Assembly: GCA_033032865.1 (NCBI GenBank)
Contig: JAWHQI010000005.1
Location: forward strand, 13,416,001-13,480,000
Length of the DNA stretch: 64,000 nucleotides
Source of the DNA: Dactylorhiza incarnata
Taxonomy: Eukaryota; Streptophyta; Magnoliopsida; Asparagales; Orchidaceae
Direction of reading: 5' to 3'
In this document: positions 45,371 through 55,696 of the stretch, in pieces
Layout of the letters: each line of letters begins with the position of its first letter
How positions within the stretch are numbered: the stretch's first letter is position 1
Notes under the pieces: model-generated
What the model saw: the letters and a program-made list of their open reading frames with translations, nothing else
The model's database searches: none
Told to the model about the DNA's origin: nothing
Translations under genes and position numbers: made by a program

Positions 45371-46654
45371 CTAGCTAATGGGCCTATGAAAAAGAAAATG
45401 CACAGGTAACTGTTCTAATATGCGCATCGGTAGCGGGTACCAATACGGAGACAGAGCAGTCACCCCTCTACCTAAATATAAATACCTGCTCCTCACAGGT
45501 AGAGGGTAGAGAATGTAAGAAAAGGAGGAGGCCTGGTCCTCACTCATCTCACAAAAAACATCCTTGCTTAGCAAGGTGTCGTCAACAGGGAGGCAGCAGG
45601 AGGCGAAGGCAATGAGTGGAGCTTCCTCTACGGAGGGGGAATAAACCTCCTCACATGAGAGGATGCTCTCATCATTGACTTGGGCAAAAAGCTCCAAGTC
45701 CTCCTGAAGTACCTGTGAAGATTCAACCTGCACAGACTCAGATGAAGGAAGGGGATCAAGAAATAAAGAAGACGAAGAACATAAATAAACATCAATCGGG
45801 GGAGTGATCCCGGTCTCACTCCCATCAGGTTGGGGAAGTAAAATAATGTTTGCATTTTCATCAATGCTACAAGATTCGGCGGGATCAACAGTGGCCAAGC
45901 TAGAGATTTGGACTTCCTCCACCGGTGCTGAGGAAAACTCCTCTTCACCTAGAAGGTTGTCCTCCTCCATAGGAGTAGGCACAATACTAAGATCAACCGC
46001 CTCCTCCTGCGACACATCATTGACAATGTCGTCAGAGACGAAAGTAGTATGCACAACAGAGGGAGGAATAGTGCTAGGATAAAAGTCGAGCACCGATTCC
46101 TCACAAAGAATCGAATCCACTAGAGGTGGTGGATGCACCGGGAGAATAGGCTCAGTAATGTCGGTGCATAGATCAACCGCACATCCGGTGACCGTGTCCA
46201 TGCCATACCCTTCAAGATGTGAAGGTGACAAAGACACATAACCGGATGTTGAAGGTGTGCCGCCAGAGTTAGGAGTTGGGACGATCCGGATATCCGGCTC
46301 GTCATCCTCATCCAATTGGCGACGAAAAGCAGCACAATCCTTCAGGGCGTGATCAGTGCTCCGACAAAACTGGCACTGCCTTACGGGCTTCTTTGGCGCA
46401 GCGGGAGCTGGAGCCGAAAAGAAGTATGACGGTAAAGGCTCGGCAGAGTAGCCATAAGACTTACGCGCACCATATGGAGTACCAGACGAAGTCGGTGCTC
46501 CATATGCTGGGCTATAAGAATTATGCCTACTATTCTCCGTAGGGCATTCATCACTAGAGTGGGAGGTAGCTCCACACCAACGGCAATGGAAATTAAGATG
46601 TGCCCACATAGTGCGAAGATAAAACGATTCAAAAAGAAGAACACTATTGTGCAA
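45371..46654 (-). CDS. twin zinc-knuckle protein of TK-young
   Basis: 427 codons, intact. Two perfect CCHC knuckles (CX2CX4HX4C) are present: CRWCGATSHSSDEC at residues 24-37 and CQFCRSTDHALKDC at 94-107, separated by a Tyr/Ser/Pro-rich linker. Residues from about 150 to 370 are acidic and rich in Ser, Val, Pro and Glu. The C-terminus (YLGRGVTALSPYWYPL, LEQLPVHFLFHRPIS) is also kept in TK-old, so it is under some constraint. CCHC knuckles bind nucleic acid, so a nucleocapsid-like role is inferred; no capsid fold is visible. I chose the ATG at 46652-46654; a downstream ATG (residue 16) is possible. The only gene of the element. Confidence 0.75.
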   Translation of the reverse strand: MHNSVLLFESFYLRTMWAHLNFHCRWCGATSHSSDECPTENSRHNSYSPAYGAPTSSGTPYGARKSYGYSAEPLPSYFFSAPAPAAPKKPVRQCQFCRSTDHALKDCAAFRRQLDEDDEPDIRIVPTPNSGGTPSTSGYVSLSPSHLEGYGMDTVTGCAVDLCTDITEPILPVHPPPLVDSILCEESVLDFYPSTIPPSVVHTTFVSDDIVNDVSQEEAVDLSIVPTPMEEDNLLGEEEFSSAPVEEVQISSLATVDPAESCSIDENANIILLPQPDGSETGITPPIDVYLCSSSSLFLDPLPSSESVQVESSQVLQEDLELFAQVNDESILSCEEVYSPSVEEAPLIAFASCCLPVDDTLLSKDVFCEMSEDQASSFSYILYPLPVRSRYLYLGRGVTALSPYWYPLPMRILEQLPVHFLFHRPIS

Positions 46655-46802
46655 AATACTACACCTAACAAAATTTACTAAAGCAACCTAATATAAAACA
46701 AGAAAATGGAATACGAAGAAATAAAAACAAAGAAATGCAATTTACAAATGGAAGGGCTTCTCCCTCAGGTTCTCCCTCTCTAGAAAACTCACACGACTGT
46801 AT

Positions 46803-46820
46803 TCCCCGGCAACGGCGCCA
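46803..46820 (-). promoter_or_regulatory. primer-binding site of TK-young (tRNA-Asp type)
   Basis: TCCCCGGCAACGGCGCCA on the + strand, a full 18-base match to the plant tRNA-Asp 3' end, six bases from the LTR. Confidence 0.95.
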
Positions 46821-46826
46821 AAAACT

Positions 46827-48442
46827 TGATGCGATAGTTTCGGCAAGTGCACCGGTCGCGCAAGTAATAATAATGGGGAAAATCCCCGAGTGTCGGTCTC
46901 TTGAGGAACACAGTAAGGTGGAGTTAGGTTTCGAGGAAGGACTTGAGATCGAAGTCCTTAGTCGATGCTACAATGAATGGGTGGTTTGGTTTGCAAGTAA
47001 TTAAATAAAATACTATGCCTACTCCTATGCAATGCCGCTACGCAATGCTTCGATTGGCGGGATGGAGACTAGGAAGGCCTTGAGCGCGCTGCGTCGAAAG
47101 GGCGGATGGGCGAGAAGGCTAACGAATTGAGGGTCGCAAACACCTCTTCAACAAGCACGCCACTAGCAATTGCTAGTGCGGCACCGGACATGGTAATGGA
47201 GCGGAAAATCGATCGGGGCGTACCTCATTAACACAAATGAACAAAATGATTTCATAATCATGAAATAAGCAATCTTAAACATCATTCATAGCGTTCATCA
47301 TCGATATAAAGAGAATACAACACTATAACCACATAAGTAGAGGGAAAAGGGCGAGAGATACGACCGAATCCGGAGTCTCGTTGTAGATTCACGGTAGGAA
47401 GCACCAGGTTGTCAATCCGCGTCCTAACTCGGTCCCAACTGCGTCCGGGGTAGAGGAGGGCTGTCACACCTCCCAATGAACCCGTCTTCTCCAGCGATTT
47501 ACCATCTGGCCACGTCTCAAGCGAAGAACCTCTTCATTAGCGATCAAAGTGAGTGTAGGAACCCTTCTTTCAAGCCCTTGGATGATGGAGGAGGCCCAGG
47601 GGATGAAATCCCTCTGAAAACGGCGAAAACGGCGGACGGAACGGAGCCAAATTGCGTCCCCCCGACCTAATTCGCGATCAGGTCATTATATAGGCGCTGA
47701 ATTAAACAGTGCGCACGGTCAGTGGCGCACGACCAGTGGTCGTGCGCACTAGAGTCCGGTGATCGTGCGCGCTGCCTGGACGGAACCTGCAAAGGCAGAA
47801 ATTATGAAATAAAATGTTCGCACGACCAGTGGCGCACGACGGTGGTCGTGCGCACTAGCGTCGGTGGTCGTGCGCAATAGATGAAACAGAACTCATAAAA
47901 TTACTGGTGAGTGCGCACGAGCAGCGACGCACGACCGGTGGTCGTGCGCACTGGAGACGATGATCGTGCGCACTACAGCAGACAGAACTCAAGAATTTAA
48001 TGGTCAATGCGCACGAGCAGTGGCGCACGACCGATGGTCGTGCGCACTGGCATTGATGATCGTGCGCAATGCACCAGACAGAACTCGTGAAAAAGGGTTA
48101 AGTGCGCACGATCAGTGGCGCACGACCAGTGGTCGTGCGCAGTAGAACAAGTGATCGTGCGCAGTGTTCCTGTGCAGAATTGCAACGGGGACACTTGCAC
48201 GACTCCTATTCCAGCGCAACCACAGATCTAGCCACTGAAAGTGGCACTTAACAAGCACATGAATACTACTAATGATAATAATAAAATAAAATAAAAAAAA
48301 AACGAAATCACACCAAAGTGGACCCAAAAGTGCACCTAGCATGGATTATCAAATATAAGCTATAACAAGGCTAAAGTGCGGTGAATTTACTGAATAATGG
48401 CCCGGATGAGTCCATAAATGTGTATATGATCAGGACTCATCA
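46827..48442 (-). repeat. 5' LTR of TK-young
   Basis: 1616 bp, about 99% identical to 42030-43644. The promoter is at 47685-47695 (- strand) with the palindrome array at 47706-48163 upstream. Confidence 0.95.
47685..47695 (-). promoter_or_regulatory. TATA box of the TK-young 5' LTR
   Basis: The complement of CATTATATAGG gives CCTATATAATG, about 10 bp downstream of the palindrome array on the - strand. Confidence 0.75.
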
Positions 48443-49102
48443 GTGCCCTCAAACCAAGGTGATTTTGATAAGGTGTCCACACACCAGGTGAGTTATTGAT
48501 AAGGTGCTCTAACCAAGATGCAGGTTTTTGCTAAGGTGCCCTGTCACCGGGAGTTAACTTTTGAAGGGAGTTATAACCCTGTACAAGAGGTGGAAAGGAA
48601 TAAAAACAAAAACAGAAAGAGTTGTTGTTCTTCTCTGTATGAGAAGACTCTTGAAGATCCTGATTTGAAGTTGAATGGATCTTGATGAATATGATGAAGA
48701 GCTCCCCCTGTCTGATGTAAGTTGATGACAGTTCTGGAGTCCTCTTCTCTTGATTCCAAATCCTTTGTTCTTCTTCTTGCAGTTTTAGATCCCTGAGCAA
48801 ATGATAGTGTTTGATGTCTCAGGTTGTATATGATCTGCAAGAGAAGAGTTTAGCAAAAACAGAACAAGATAAAGTAATAAAGTTGTTCTCTATTTTTGCC
48901 CATGTTCCTCTTTTTCTCTTCTTCTTCTTCTTCTCTCTTTCCTGTACAGAAGGTGTAAAATATATTCTATCTTTATATCTCCTTCTTTTCTGTACAGCAA
49001 TATGATATGTATATATAATCTGTTATATATTTTCTGCTGTATAAAATCTGCTGTTGTATAAAAGCTGTTGTCCTCTTTCCTTCTTTTGCTTGCTGCAACG
49101 GC
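48443..49102 (-). repeat. Cop-E LTR, piece 2
   Basis: It begins with the right GTGCC duplication of TK-young. On the + strand TTGATAAGGTG words recur at about 35-bp spacing (48465-48535, first one at 42017), with CACCAGGTG palindromes. This corresponds in place to the hairpin repeats of Cop1 and Cop2. The rest is AT-rich. It ends at the Tat1 target ACGGC. Confidence 0.75.
49098..49102. repeat. target-site duplication of Tat1, left (ACGGC)
   Basis: Matches ACGGC at 61848-61852. Confidence 0.95.
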
Positions 49103-49780
49103 TGTTGAAACCAGCAACTGGTCTCTTGAGTTCGGACCCACTGGGGTTGTAGCCGATGCTTATTTCTCCCTCACTAGACTCTCCTGACGGTGGATGCTGG
49201 AAACGGAATAGACCCAAGGCTGAAGCGAGGAGGTCCCGCCACACACCCGGAAGATCTTAGAGAGCTTCCCCTCCCAAGCCAAAGCTCAACCGGGCACCTT
49301 GGAGGGCACTGGCTGCCAACCAAAACTAGCCTAGAGGAGAGTATTCTCTAAAATCGGATCTCCTCCATGTGCCCTTAAGGGTCTATTTATAGTTTTCCCA
49401 GGCTGGTCTGCAAATAGCATGAATCCGCCTTTTCATTTTACTAACCGCACCCCAAATTGGTCTGCTGATAGCCTAACTCCGCTGTTCCGAAGGGCTATTT
49501 GCAGCCCACCCGGGGTATCATGGTCATTTCCTCCTCAAAGCCTTCTGGGCGAGTGGTCCGTGAGGGAACCACTCGCCGAGTTCCCACTTGACTGGGCGAA
49601 TGCTCAAGCCCCTGAGCGAATGGTCCGTGGAGGCACCACTCGTCGGGCTCCCTCTCGCCTGCAGCCTACCCCCACTAATCTGAGGATCCTTTTTCCTGTC
49701 TCGGTATGGGTGAATGGTCTGGCTGACCCCTGTCCCATCAACTGACTCGAGGGACCCACTCGCCAAATACGGGTTGTACA
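49103..49780 (-). repeat. 3' LTR of Tat1
   Basis: 678 bp, TGTTGAAACCAG...GGGTTGTACA on the + strand. A TATA box (- strand, CTATAAATAG) is at 49383-49392. The polypurine complement CAATCCCCGCTCTTT follows at 49781-49795. Confidence 0.95.
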
Positions 49781-49892
49781 CAATCCCCGCTCTTTGCGAG
49801 TGGCTCTTCCACTCGGAAAGAACAGTCCAGCCCTTTATTTGGTGAGTGCTTGTTGATTGGACCCCGCAAGATTCTGTGGATCCCACCGTTAT

Positions 49893-49903
49893 CCTATATA
49901 TAC
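49893..49903 (+). promoter_or_regulatory. TATA box for antisense gene 1 of Tat1
   Basis: CCTATATATAC lies about 90 bp before the ATG at 49984, in the interior just after the 3' LTR, on the strand opposite to gag-pol. Confidence 0.7.
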
Positions 49904-49983
49904 ATCCCGTGTCAGGTTTTTCTGGACCACTTCCACATTTCGGCTCAAGATTTCCTCTCTCTCTTGACCTTTCGCCACTTCCA

Positions 49984-51305
49984 ATGTCTTCTCATAAGCC
50001 TTCCGCGAAACCCCTCTCGCAAGAGATGATCGAGCGCCTGGCCGCGGCCCAGGTTGCAACCGCCCCGAAAACTGCCAGATTCGCTCCCTGGCTGACATCT
50101 AAGCGAGACCCGAGCGCCCCCTACGTCTCGCGGCGAGCCAAGACGATTCGGCTGAATCGTCAAAAAGGCGAGACCGTGGTTGAATCTCCGGCGCGTACTC
50201 CTGTTGACCTCGGGACCCAGGTATGGGAATTCCTCCCGCCTTACCTTTTAGTTCGGACCCTTATTCCAAAATTGCTTTGACCACTCGCAGGGGACCTCGG
50301 TGCCAGAGGACGACCACGTGGTCGTCTTGAGTAGTGTCGCGGCGCCACCCCCCGAGTCTGAGGGGCCTCCTCCAGATCTGGACCTGGCTCCTCCCCCTAA
50401 CCCGGACCTGGCTCCTCCCCCTCCTCCGGGCGAGACCGTACTTCAGTCCAGTAAGTTTTGGAACCCTTCCGATTTACCTTTGAGACGGCTTGTTTCTGAC
50501 CCTCTAACTTTTTGCAGCCCTCAACCCTGACGTCCCGCTACGGGACACTATTCTTCCACCTTCCCCAACCCAGCGGAACCCTTCTGTTACAGCGAATGAA
50601 CAGAGGGTCTACCCCGAGCGGGAGCCGGGTCAGCACCTCCGTGCTGAAGATAACGCGAATCCCCCGGCGGATGATCAGGCTCCTCCTCCACCGCCTTTCC
50701 GCCCCGGAAAAGGGAAGGTTTTCCCCCCTTTCGCCGGGTTGCCCGGGGTACACCCCCATACTTCTCGCCCCTCAGGCCACAGGGTACCCGCCCCAGGTCA
50801 GGCCTCTATCTTGTCCTTGCCGCATTCGCTAACTTCATCGTACTGATCCTTTTATAATCTCATAGGGTATCGGGAGGTCTCCCCCCCTGAGTCCTACTAT
50901 GAGGGGGAAGACGGGGTGCTCTCGCCCCTTCCCTCCCCAGGTGATCTCGCTGACTTCTTGGGTGACTCATCTGACCACGTGACCCTGAAGGAGCGAATCA
51001 CGGAGATCTTTGGGAAGCTTATCCACCTCCAGCGAAATGCTGCCGGCCAGGTGGACGAGGAGAAGCCGGAGATCAAGCGTGAGCTGAAGGAACTCCGGAG
51101 GGACTACTCGCGGCTTCTCGCGATAGTGGAGCGACTGGGGGGCGAAGGTGGGGAGCTGTCGCCTGAAAGGCACGCGGCGAGAGCCCGGGACCAGCTCCAA
51201 CTGGCTTCCCATGAGATCACCAACATGATGACATACTATCGTCAGCGAATGCCCCCAGAAGCCGGGTCGCGAAAGCGAGGTCGATGGGTTTGGGTGGAGT
51301 ACTGA
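49984..51305 (+). CDS. Tat1 antisense gene 1, four exons
   Basis: Exons 49984-50220, 50291-50450, 50518-50796 and 50866-51305. Each junction has GT and AG with good context (GTATGG, GTAAGT; acceptors TCGCAG, TTGCAG, TCATAG), and joining them gives one open frame of 371 codons. Reading through without splicing meets stops. The N-terminal part is basic (KRDPSAPYVSRRAKTIRLNR), the middle is Pro-rich with LAPPPNPDLAPPPPP, and the C-terminal 130 residues are charged and probably coiled coil (LKERITEIFGKLIHLQRN). Function unknown. Extra antisense ORFs are known in Tat elements. A TATA box precedes it. Confidence 0.7.
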
Positions 51306-51701
51306 CCCAGATGCCATAATCTCTTTCTTTTCCTACCCGCCTCGCCGCGAGTGTCGAACATTAATATTTGTCTGTAATAACTTTGTATATTATGATTCTG
51401 AGAATGCTCTATTTATCGCTATTTACTTTCCTCAGCCTATCTGATTGTCGCCGAATGATATGCTTTGCGAATGCTTACCTGACCATTTTTGCTTCTTTCA
51501 TAACCTGCCTAGGTATTGCCGAATGATATGCTTTGCTAATGCTTTCCTAACCCTTTTCGCAAAGCCGTTGAGCGAATAGTTATAGGTCACTCGCCATTAA
51601 TGGGCGAGAGAGATTTGGACCGGGTTTCGAGGCGCCGGGCTGCCGCAGATTGCTATCCGCACCCCCCGTTGCCTCGAAAGCCCAAACGCCGTTTAATGCC
51701 T
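51306..51701 (+). other. spacer between the two Tat1 antisense genes
   Basis: About 400 bp without a frame. TTGTATATTATGATTC may serve as the end of gene 1. The words GCCGAATGATATGCTTTGC occur twice, about 70 bp apart. Confidence 0.5.
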
Positions 51702-51711
51702 CTATAAATAG
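51702..51711 (+). promoter_or_regulatory. TATA box for antisense gene 2 of Tat1
   Basis: CTATAAATAG followed by GCCCTTCAAC, about 115 bp upstream of the ATG at 51824. Confidence 0.75.
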
Positions 51712-51823
51712 GCCCTTCAACTACCGTAATAAATACATCACCATCCGCTCCCTCTCTTTCCTTGCTTCTAGCATTCGCACCTCTCCCTTCTTTGCTGCTC
51801 CTTTCTTTTCCCTCATTCGCGAG

Positions 51824-53737
51824 ATGGGTGCCGATGCCGAAGGAGGGGGCAAGTGTGCCAGCGCATTCGTCAATCACGTATTTGATTCCTGCGACCTCTC
51901 CGAAGAGGCCTACTTGACGGCAGTTGCTGACTACGTCCCTGGGGGGTTCGAGGGGCGAAAGCCCAGGCCTGAAGAGCGCCTGAACTCAATCTCGCCTTGT
52001 GCTCTCGCGATCCCGCTAGAGCACTTCGAGGTGGGCTTTCGCCTCCCCATCTGGCCGGAGTTGCGCCAGACTTTCAGGTACTATGGGGTCGTGCCCGCCC
52101 AGCTCAACCCCAACTCCATAGCCATGCTGGTCGGGTACGCGAGCTATTTGCGAGAAGAAGGGATCGAGTTCTCGCTGCCCGTCTTCCGCAAACTCTACAC
52201 CTTCCGCTGCACCGGCGGCATCTCCTTCTTCTCGGGTTTAAGCCCTCTCAAACACTACGGGCTCCCGAACAAGAACCACGAATGGGTTCGCCGCTTCATC
52301 TTCGTCAGCGGGAGCCTAGGTAACACCCTTCTCGCCCCGGTGCAGGAGGAGGAGTCAACCTTCCGCCCCCCGACCCTAGGGGGGCATGAGGCAAAACTCC
52401 ATCAATACATTATGCAGTACGGGATGGACCTTGTCTATCTCCGGCGAAACGTCAACACGCTCCCGTTCATTCCGCAGGGCGAGGGTAAGATTCCAAGACT
52501 TTCGAATTCATTTTGGTTGTGATTCTTACACCATTCGCCTAAACCACTCGCAATATCATGCAGGTGTGCGTAATCTTCCTGTTCATCCGCCGCGTCCTCC
52601 TGGGTTTTTCCTACCTCTCGCGCAAGCCGCTGCGGATGCCTGCCGGGAGGAACCTTCCTCCTCCAAGCCTAGTGGCCGGAAGCAAAAGTCGGTGAAGGCT
52701 TCTTCCCCTCCTCCCTCGAAGTCGCCCTGTCCACCCGCGGCGAAGGGCAAGGGGGTTCTGGGCGAATCCTCTGGGGCGAGTGCTCCACCCTCAACCCTGG
52801 GGACTGACGCGCCTGGTGCGAATGCTCCTCCGGAGAAATCGGCGCTGCCGCCGCCTCCGTTGCCCCGGGACCATCGCAACTTCGCGAACGGCGAGAGGTA
52901 CGTGGACCCCTCCGGGGCTCCTTTGCTGAAGTGGGACAGGAACGCGAACAGGGTTTCGCTATCCACTCTCCATCCATCTTGGGTGGAGACCAACATTGCT
53001 AGCGGCGAGGCCTATGCCCTGGCGTATGCCCTTTATGGCCGGGAGGACGCCGAGGTCTTCGATTTGGAGAAGACTCAAGTTCTCGCCCACGAAGCCGCCC
53101 GGGCTATGCTGCGCGCTCTCAAGCTCTCGCATATGTCTTCTCGCCGGAGCCTTGAGGTCTCGTGGAACCTGGCCAAGGTCGAGGAGACCAGGGCTCTTCT
53201 TTCCTAGGAGGCGAGTGATCTCAGGGAATGACTGAAAACCGCGGAAGCTCTTCTCGCCAACCGCCCGGTTGTAGAGGTACATTTACTTTTACTCCTGTGA
53301 ATGGTTATTACTGACTGTCCCATATTCCTCTCATCATGATCATTTTATTTTTCCAGGATGCAACAAGTGCTGGGATGCAACGAGCGCGGGTGGTAGACCT
53401 CGAGGAGGAAGTCTGTCTCGCCAAAGCCGAGACCCAGCTGCTGCGAGAAGCCGGAATGACATCACTCGCCTCGGGTGATGGGGGGCACTTTTACCCCTAT
53501 CACGAGCTGGAGCAACTGCTTCAGGAGAATGCGCAACGCGCCGTCAAGCACGCGTTGCAGGTGCTGCGGCGGGCTGGGTATTTGAAGCCGGAGGCCGAAT
53601 GCCTCACCACTCGCCAAGTAGTTCCGGAGCTTTACATTCCGATCCCTTTCCCGGAGGACGACAGCGTCGCGCCGCGAGAAGATGCCCCCGTCCAGGATGA
53701 GAGCGAAGGTTCTTCGGAGGAGTCTGGTGACCCTTGA
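51824..53737 (+). pseudogene. Tat1 antisense gene 2 (putative gypsy-type transposon protein), three exons, two stops
   Basis: Exons 51824-52484, 52564-53276 and 53357-53737. Donors GTAAGA and GTACAT and acceptors CATGCAG and TTCCAG join in phase. Exon 1 encodes a helical domain (LPIWPELRQTFRYYGVVPAQ, FSLPVFRKLYTFR) that matches the plant family annotated as putative gypsy-type transposon (Pfam PF04195, recognised by pattern). Exon 2 is Pro/Ser-rich, then charged and helical; exon 3 is coiled coil with an acidic end. Exon 2 has in-frame TAG (53205-53207) and TGA (53229-53231), so this copy is broken. Such genes are known as antisense ORFs of Tat elements; their role is unknown. Confidence 0.75.
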
Positions 53738-54130
53738 GGGGGCCCTCTGTATTTTCCTTTTTTTGTTGTATTTACCTTTTCTTTTTCTGGTGTAACCACG
53801 AATTGGGCGAATGCCCCTGAAAGATATATCTATGGATTACAATTTTTGTGCTATCTCAATTTCTGCGTAATCTCAGTTTTTATGCTATCTCAAACTTTAT
53901 TATCATTCGCTGCAACGTCTCGCTAGGCTTACCAGGACGTTAGGTCGTAGAGTAACCGTCCCGACTACCCAGCGAGTGTTCGGAGATGACTTAGGTGTGT
54001 TGCCCCTCTTCGACTTCCCGCTACCCGAAACAATCGCGTACCCTTACCATTCGCTCGGACTGGGATTTCGTCCGGGCAGTCAGGAAGAGAGGTAAGATTA
54101 TCATTCGCTTGGGTGGTCCCTGCGAATGCT
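53738..54130. other. Tat1 spacer between antisense gene 2 and the tandem array
   Basis: T-rich just after the gene 2 stop (TTTTTTTGTTGTATTTACC), a possible 3' end. CTATCTCAAT-like words recur at about 53850-53890. No frame. Confidence 0.5.
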
Positions 54131-55612
54131 CCTGGATCCAAGTGGACCCACCAACCTGCCAGCTGGATGAGAGCCCGGACAGCGGGTCTGCTCGGGGCCA
54201 ACCTCTGGAACATAGAACCTGCCACCGAGTGAGCCTTCGGACCTGCCAGCTAGATGAGAGCCTGGACAGCGGGTCTGCTCGGGGCCAACCTCTGGAACAT
54301 AGAACCTGCCACCGAGTGAGCCTTCGGACCTGCCAGCTAGATGAGAGCCTGGACAGCGGGTCTGCTCGGGGCCAACCTCTGGAACATAGAACCTGCCACC
54401 GAGTGATCCTTCGGACCTGCCAGCTAGATGAGAGCCTGGACAGCGGGTCTGCTCGGGGCCAACCTCTGGAACATAGAACCTGCCACCGAGTGAGCCTTCG
54501 GACCTGCCAGCTAGATGAGAGCCTGGACAGCGGGTCTGCTCGGGGCCAACCTCTGGAACATTGAACCTGCCACCGAGTGAGCCTTCGGACCTGCCAGCTA
54601 GATGAGAGCCTGGACAGCGGGTCTGCTCGAGGCCAACCTCTGGAACATAGAACCTGCCACCGAGTGAGCCTTCGGACCTGCCAGCTAGATGAGAGCCTGG
54701 ACAGCGGGTCTGCTCGGGGCCAACCTCTGGAACATAGAACCTGCCACCGAGTGAGCCTTCGGACCTGCCAGCTAGATGAGAGCCTGGACAGCGGGTCTGC
54801 TCGGGGCCAACCTCTGGAACATAGAACCTGCCACCGAGTGAGCCTTCGGACCTGCCAGCTAGATGAGAGCCTGGACAGCGGGTCTGCTCGGGGCCAACCT
54901 CTGGAACATAGAACCTGCCACCGAGTGAGCCTTCGGACCTGCCAGCTAGATGAGAGCCTGGACAGCGGGTCTGCTCGGGGCCAACCTCTGGAACATAGAA
55001 CCTGCCACTGAGTGAGCCTTCGGACCTGCCAGCTAGATGAGAGCCTGGACAGCGGGTCTGCTCGGGGCCAACCTCTGGAACATAGAACCTGCCACCGAGT
55101 GAGCCTTCGGACCTGCCAGCTAGATGAGAGCCTGGACAGCGGGTCTGCTCGGGGCCAACCTCTGGAACATAGATACTGCCACCGAGTGAGCCTTCAAACC
55201 TGCCAGCTAGATGAGAGCCTGGACAGCGGGTCTGCTCGGGGCCAACCTCTGGAACATAGAACCTGCCACCGAGTGAGCCTTCGGACCTGCCAGCTAGATG
55301 AGAGCCTGGACAGCGGGTCTGCTCGGGGCCAACCTCTGGAACATAGAACCTGCCACCGAGTGAGCCTTCGGACCTGCCAGCTAGATGAGAGCCTAGACAG
55401 CGGGTCTGCTCGGGGCCAACCTCTGGAACATAGAACCTGCCACCGAGTGAGCCTTCGGACCTGCCAGCTAGATGAGAGCCTGGACAGCGGGTCTGCTCGG
55501 GGCCAACCTCTGGAACATAGAACCCGCCACCGAGTGAGCCTTCGGACCTGCCAGCTAGATGAGAGCCTGGACAGCGGGTCTGCTCGGGGCCAACCTCTTG
55601 AACATCCAGGGT
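54131..55612. repeat. 17-copy tandem array, 87-bp unit (Tat1)
   Basis: Units contain ACCTGCCAGCTAGATGAGAG, CAGCGGGTCTGCTCGGGGCC and CTCTGGAACATAGAACC. The first unit is the most diverged and most others differ by zero to three bases. 87 bp is 29 codons and the array is open on both strands (a 513-codon - strand frame, three + strand frames), which I treat as a by-product. Tandem arrays between pol and 3' LTR are known in Tat elements and can seed satellites. Confidence 0.95.
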
Positions 55613-55696
55613 CTCTCCTGCGAGCTGCAGCATCATTTTCATTCACATAGTTTAAACTAAATGCTTTTATTCAAAAAACGTCATTATTACATGGTA

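Larger units (their letters stand above)
42030..48442 (-). mobile_element. TK-young: complete non-autonomous element with a twin-knuckle protein
   Basis: 6413 bp. LTRs of 1615 and 1616 bp differ at only about ten positions, mostly C/T changes at CpG sites, so insertion is recent. The interior of 3182 bp has a tRNA-Asp primer site, one long frame (427 codons) and a polypurine tract. There is no gag capsid, protease, RT or integrase. GTGCC flanks both ends. I do not recognise the family from the literature. It presumably uses enzymes from an Athila-like element, since primer site and polypurine context agree. Confidence 0.95.

Noticed and set aside
54131..55612. CRISPR-like array
   Set aside because: Units are contiguous 87-bp near-identical copies without unique spacers, in a plant retrotransposon.
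54101..55642. 513-codon repetitive protein on the - strand and + strand frames in the 87-bp array
   Set aside because: The unit length is a multiple of three, so both strands stay open. No start context or homology; array by-product.
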